Source: a bacterium (GTDB lineage: Bacteria; Thermosulfidibacterota; Thermosulfidibacteria; Thermosulfidibacterales; JALWSI01). Taken from it: a stretch of 7,404 nucleotides of DNA. The first letter of the stretch is position 1, and each line of letters opens with the position of its first letter. The stretch lies in assembly GCA_027080315.1 (NCBI GenBank), contig JALWSI010000074.1, forward strand, positions 1 to 7,404, given 5' to 3'. The position numbers and the translations under genes were made by a program. Shown here piece after piece: positions 6,225 through 7,404 of this stretch. Below the pieces are notes generated by a model, which was not told the origin of the DNA, did no database searches, and saw only the letters and a program-made list of their open reading frames with translations.

Positions 6225-6416
6225 TCACCCGGAAGGAGCACAGGAGACTCCTCCCACAGAGGAAGTGGAACTTGAGAAGGCTGAGGGAACCACCTGGGTG
6301 TTTTTACCACCACACTTGGGACAGGTAACCTCCTCCTCCTCGTCCTCCCTTCCTGGCAGGATCAATCTTGTGAATCGCTCTTTGCAGTCTTTGCAAAGAA
6401 ACTCATAGATGGGCAT
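6225..6416 (-). CDS. Short FmdB-family zinc-ribbon protein
   Basis: A 63-residue protein beginning MPIYEFLCKDCKERF, with a four-cysteine ribbon (C8, C11, C32, C35) interrupted by an acidic insert (EDEEEE) just before the second CPKC. The C-terminal part is a short Ser/Gly tail with one extra cysteine (C59). It shares the first half of the larger relative at 4337-4636 but lacks the GSGWYATDY segment and the cysteine cluster at the end, so it is either a reduced paralogue or a separate subtype. GGAGGTGAT upstream is a very strong ribosome binding site. It lies 20 nt after thioredoxin and is co-transcribed with it. Its function is unknown; a small metal-binding regulator is the usual description. 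Confidence 0.85.
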   Translation of the reverse strand: MPIYEFLCKDCKERFTRLILPGREDEEEEVTCPKCGGKNTQVVPSAFSSSTSSVGGVSCAPSG

Positions 6417-6436
6417 AGGTTAACATCACCTCCAAA

Positions 6437-6772
6437 TCATAATTGAGCAACCCTCTTAAGAGCCGCAACAATAGCGGCTTTGGGTTGCACGCCAATGATC
6501 TGGTCCTTAACCTCTCCATCCTTAAAGACCAACAGTGTTGGAATAGCCCTTATTCCAAACCTTCCCGCCAAGCCTGGTGCTTCATCAACATTCACCTTTC
6601 CAACTTTCACCTTACCCTTCATCTCTTTGGCCACCTCTTCAACCACCGGAGCAATCATTGAGCACGGGCCACACCAGACAGCCCAGAAGTCAACCAGTAC
6701 CGGCACAGAGGCCTTAATAACCTCTTCTTCAAAGTTTCCTTCGTTAAGAACGATCACATCTTCCGAAGCCAT
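6437..6772 (-). CDS. trxA: Thioredoxin
   Basis: A small cytoplasmic dithiol-disulfide redox protein that keeps target cysteines reduced and is itself re-reduced by thioredoxin reductase (not in this window). Seen: the active-site motif WCGPC (Cys34, Cys37), the buried Asp28 in VLVDFWA, the cis-proline Pro78 in IRAIPTLLVF, and the FKDGEV beta-hairpin followed by the C-terminal helix. The length of 111 residues is normal for a single-domain thioredoxin. There is no signal peptide, so it is cytoplasmic and not a TlpA-like periplasmic protein. AGGAGG lies 5 nt before the ATG. It is the first gene of a four-gene - strand operon behind a strong promoter at 6838-6865. Confidence 0.97.
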   Translation of the reverse strand: MASEDVIVLNEGNFEEEVIKASVPVLVDFWAVWCGPCSMIAPVVEEVAKEMKGKVKVGKVNVDEAPGLAGRFGIRAIPTLLVFKDGEVKDQIIGVQPKAAIVAALKRVAQL

Positions 6773-6793
6773 ACTATCCTCCTGAATATCAAG

Positions 6794-6809
6794 GTAGAAC
6801 CCCTTCTAC
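6794..6809 (-). promoter_or_regulatory. Hairpin in the trxA 5' leader
   Basis: A perfect 6-bp stem (GTAGAA / TTCTAC) with a four-base loop that reads GGGG in the mRNA lies about 20-35 nt before the trxA ATG and ahead of its ribosome binding site, which stays free. Such leader hairpins can protect mRNA ends or bind a regulator; neither is shown. Confidence 0.45.
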
Positions 6810-6837
6810 GCAGGCTCTTTCCCAATCCTGTGAAAAG

Positions 6838-6865
6838 ATGATACCCCCAAAGGGTAAGCTGTCAA
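6838..6865 (-). promoter_or_regulatory. Sigma70-type promoter of the trxA operon
   Basis: On the - strand, a perfect -35 TTGACA (6865-6860), a 16-nt spacer and -10 TATCAT (6843-6838; 5 of 6) point at trxA, giving a leader of about 58 nt. A 5-bp inverted repeat, TGTCA-7 nt-TGACA (6860-6876), overlaps the -35 and is a possible operator. Confidence 0.72.
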
Positions 6866-6880
6866 GTCTAATGACATGCC

Positions 6881-6910
6881 TTATCAAGCACAACAACGAT
6901 GTTTTAAAAT
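6881..6910 (+). promoter_or_regulatory. Weak possible upstream + strand promoter
   Basis: TTATCA (6881-6886; 4 of 6), an 18-nt spacer and TAAAAT (6905-6910; 5 of 6). Transcription would start near 6917, just before an ATG at 6920. It could be a second, distal promoter for citrate synthase. The TTTTAAAA core is AT-rich and may be a chance match. Confidence 0.3.
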
Positions 6911-7039
6911 CCCATCTATATGACAAAAGTGTCTATCTACTCCGGCTCACCCAGAGATAATCACACCGTCATATCCACTTCCCTCGGGCAGAATATCCAA
7001 AAAGCAGCGCTACCCTTCAAAAAATAGTTGCGAGCAGTG

Positions 7040-7068
7040 TTGACAATTGCATTTGTGTGCACTATCTC
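7040..7068 (+). promoter_or_regulatory. Promoter of the citrate synthase gene
   Basis: A perfect -35 TTGACA (7040-7045), a 17-nt spacer and TATCTC (7063-7068), which matches only the first three -10 positions. The predicted start near 7075 gives a leader of about 80 nt. The strong -35 and ideal spacing make it the best candidate; the poor -10 suggests an activator or modest strength. Confidence 0.55.
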
Positions 7069-7157
7069 AAACTACCAGGAGAGAAGAGGGGAAGAGTGGT
7101 GGTAGGGCTCCTCTCTATGTGCTTTCAGAGGCGAGAAACCCACTGAGGAGGTGCGGT

Positions 7158-7404
7158 ATGAGTGTAAAGGAGAAGCTTGCTGCAAAGATACCCGCAGCAA
7201 AGGAAAGGTACAACAAGATTCGCAAAGAGTACGGCTCTGTTGTGATTGATCAGGTCACGGTGGGCCAGGTGGCAGGTGGAATGAGGGGAATTAAGTCTCT
7301 CCTCACAGACATCTCCTACTTAGATCCCATGGAAGGAATCAGATTCCGTGGGTACACCATTCCAGAAGTGCTTGAGAAGCTTCCCAAGAGGGACGGAGCC
7401 GAGG
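7158..7404 (+). CDS. gltA: Citrate synthase, eukaryote-like type, N-terminal 82 residues (cut by window edge)
   Basis: Condenses acetyl-CoA and oxaloacetate to citrate, the entry of the TCA cycle. Seen: after an N-terminal helix (VKEKLAAKIPAAKERYNKI), residues 24-71 carry the hallmark run of the mitochondrial-type enzymes, including GSVVIDQVTV, GGMRGIKSLLTDISYLDP and EGIRFRGYTIPE, followed by LPK. The ordinary hexameric bacterial GltA lacks this N-terminal layout. Citrate synthases of this type are described from Geobacteraceae and relatives. The ATG at 7158 follows GAGGAGGTG (7145-7153). The catalytic histidines and aspartate lie beyond the window, so activity, and the alternative of a 2-methylcitrate synthase, cannot be judged. 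It is transcribed away from trxA. Confidence 0.9.
   Translation, partial: MSVKEKLAAKIPAAKERYNKIRKEYGSVVIDQVTVGQVAGGMRGIKSLLTDISYLDPMEGIRFRGYTIPEVLEKLPKRDGAE

Larger units (their letters stand above)
6773..7157. other. 385-bp divergent intergenic region between trxA and citrate synthase
   Basis: No convincing gene lies here. It contains the - strand trxA promoter and its roughly 58-nt leader (6773-6865), a possible + strand promoter (6881-6910) followed by a doubtful 35-codon frame (6920-7027), the + strand citrate synthase promoter (7040-7068) and a purine-rich leader of about 80 nt (to 7157). Short inverted repeats occur at 6794-6809 and 6860-6876. The part between 6911 and 7035 shows no other structure I can support. 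Confidence 0.85.

Noticed and set aside
6480-6785. + strand frame of about 100 codons opposite thioredoxin
   Set aside because: It is serine/threonine-rich with no motif, and is fully antisense to a clear thioredoxin gene.
6922-6933. Small palindrome GACA-AAAG-TGTC as a regulator site
   Set aside because: Four-base arms in this much DNA are expected by chance, and it matches no operator I know.
1-7404. Mobile element, CRISPR array, toxin-antitoxin pair or new defence system
   Set aside because: I saw no repeated spacers, terminal inverted repeats, transposase or nuclease-effector genes. Nearly all genes are recognisable housekeeping functions with uniform base composition.

Overview
The window looks like ordinary chromosomal core-metabolism DNA from a bacterium of roughly balanced GC content (estimated by eye). 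The best lineage guess is a deltaproteobacterial (Desulfobacterota-like), possibly thermophilic organism. This rests on three things: a citrate synthase N-terminus of the eukaryote-like type known from Geobacteraceae, a fructose-1,6-bisphosphate aldolase/phosphatase of the kind known from archaea and deep-branching or thermophilic bacteria, and frequent AGG/AGA arginine and ATA isoleucine codons. The lineage is an inference, not something the sequence proves. I see no transposase, integrase, CRISPR array, rRNA or tRNA.

Left block, + strand, 1-2957: a membrane-anchored TPR protein (possibly 5'-truncated by the window edge), a ROK-family glucokinase 3 nt downstream, and the bifunctional FBP aldolase/phosphatase, closed by a clear intrinsic terminator at 2928-2957. 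Together these sit at the sugar-phosphate end of glycolysis and gluconeogenesis. Middle block, + strand, about 2982-5049: a small metal-binding-type cupin, the branched-chain aminotransferase IlvE, an FmdB-family zinc-ribbon protein with an extra cysteine-rich tail, and an unrecognised 128-residue protein. These are tightly spaced with good ribosome binding sites and look like one operon.

Right block, - strand, 6865 down to 5003: a strong sigma70-type promoter (TTGACA, 16 nt, TATCAT) drives thioredoxin, a second and shorter FmdB-family zinc-ribbon protein, RuvX (YqgF) and type III pantothenate kinase CoaX. The 3' end of coaX overlaps the 3' end of the 128-residue gene by 47 bp, with no visible terminator between the two convergent operons. 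The 385-bp region 6773-7157 separates this operon from a divergent citrate synthase gene that runs off the right edge. It holds promoters for both directions, two small inverted repeats, a possible leader structure in front of citrate synthase and a doubtful 35-codon reading frame.

I did not find a convincing new multi-gene system. The points most worth a second look are the unrecognised 128-residue protein and its convergent overlap with coaX, the perfect hairpin that takes the place of a ribosome binding site before ruvX, the two FmdB paralogues with different tails, and the pairing of glucokinase with FBP aldolase/phosphatase.
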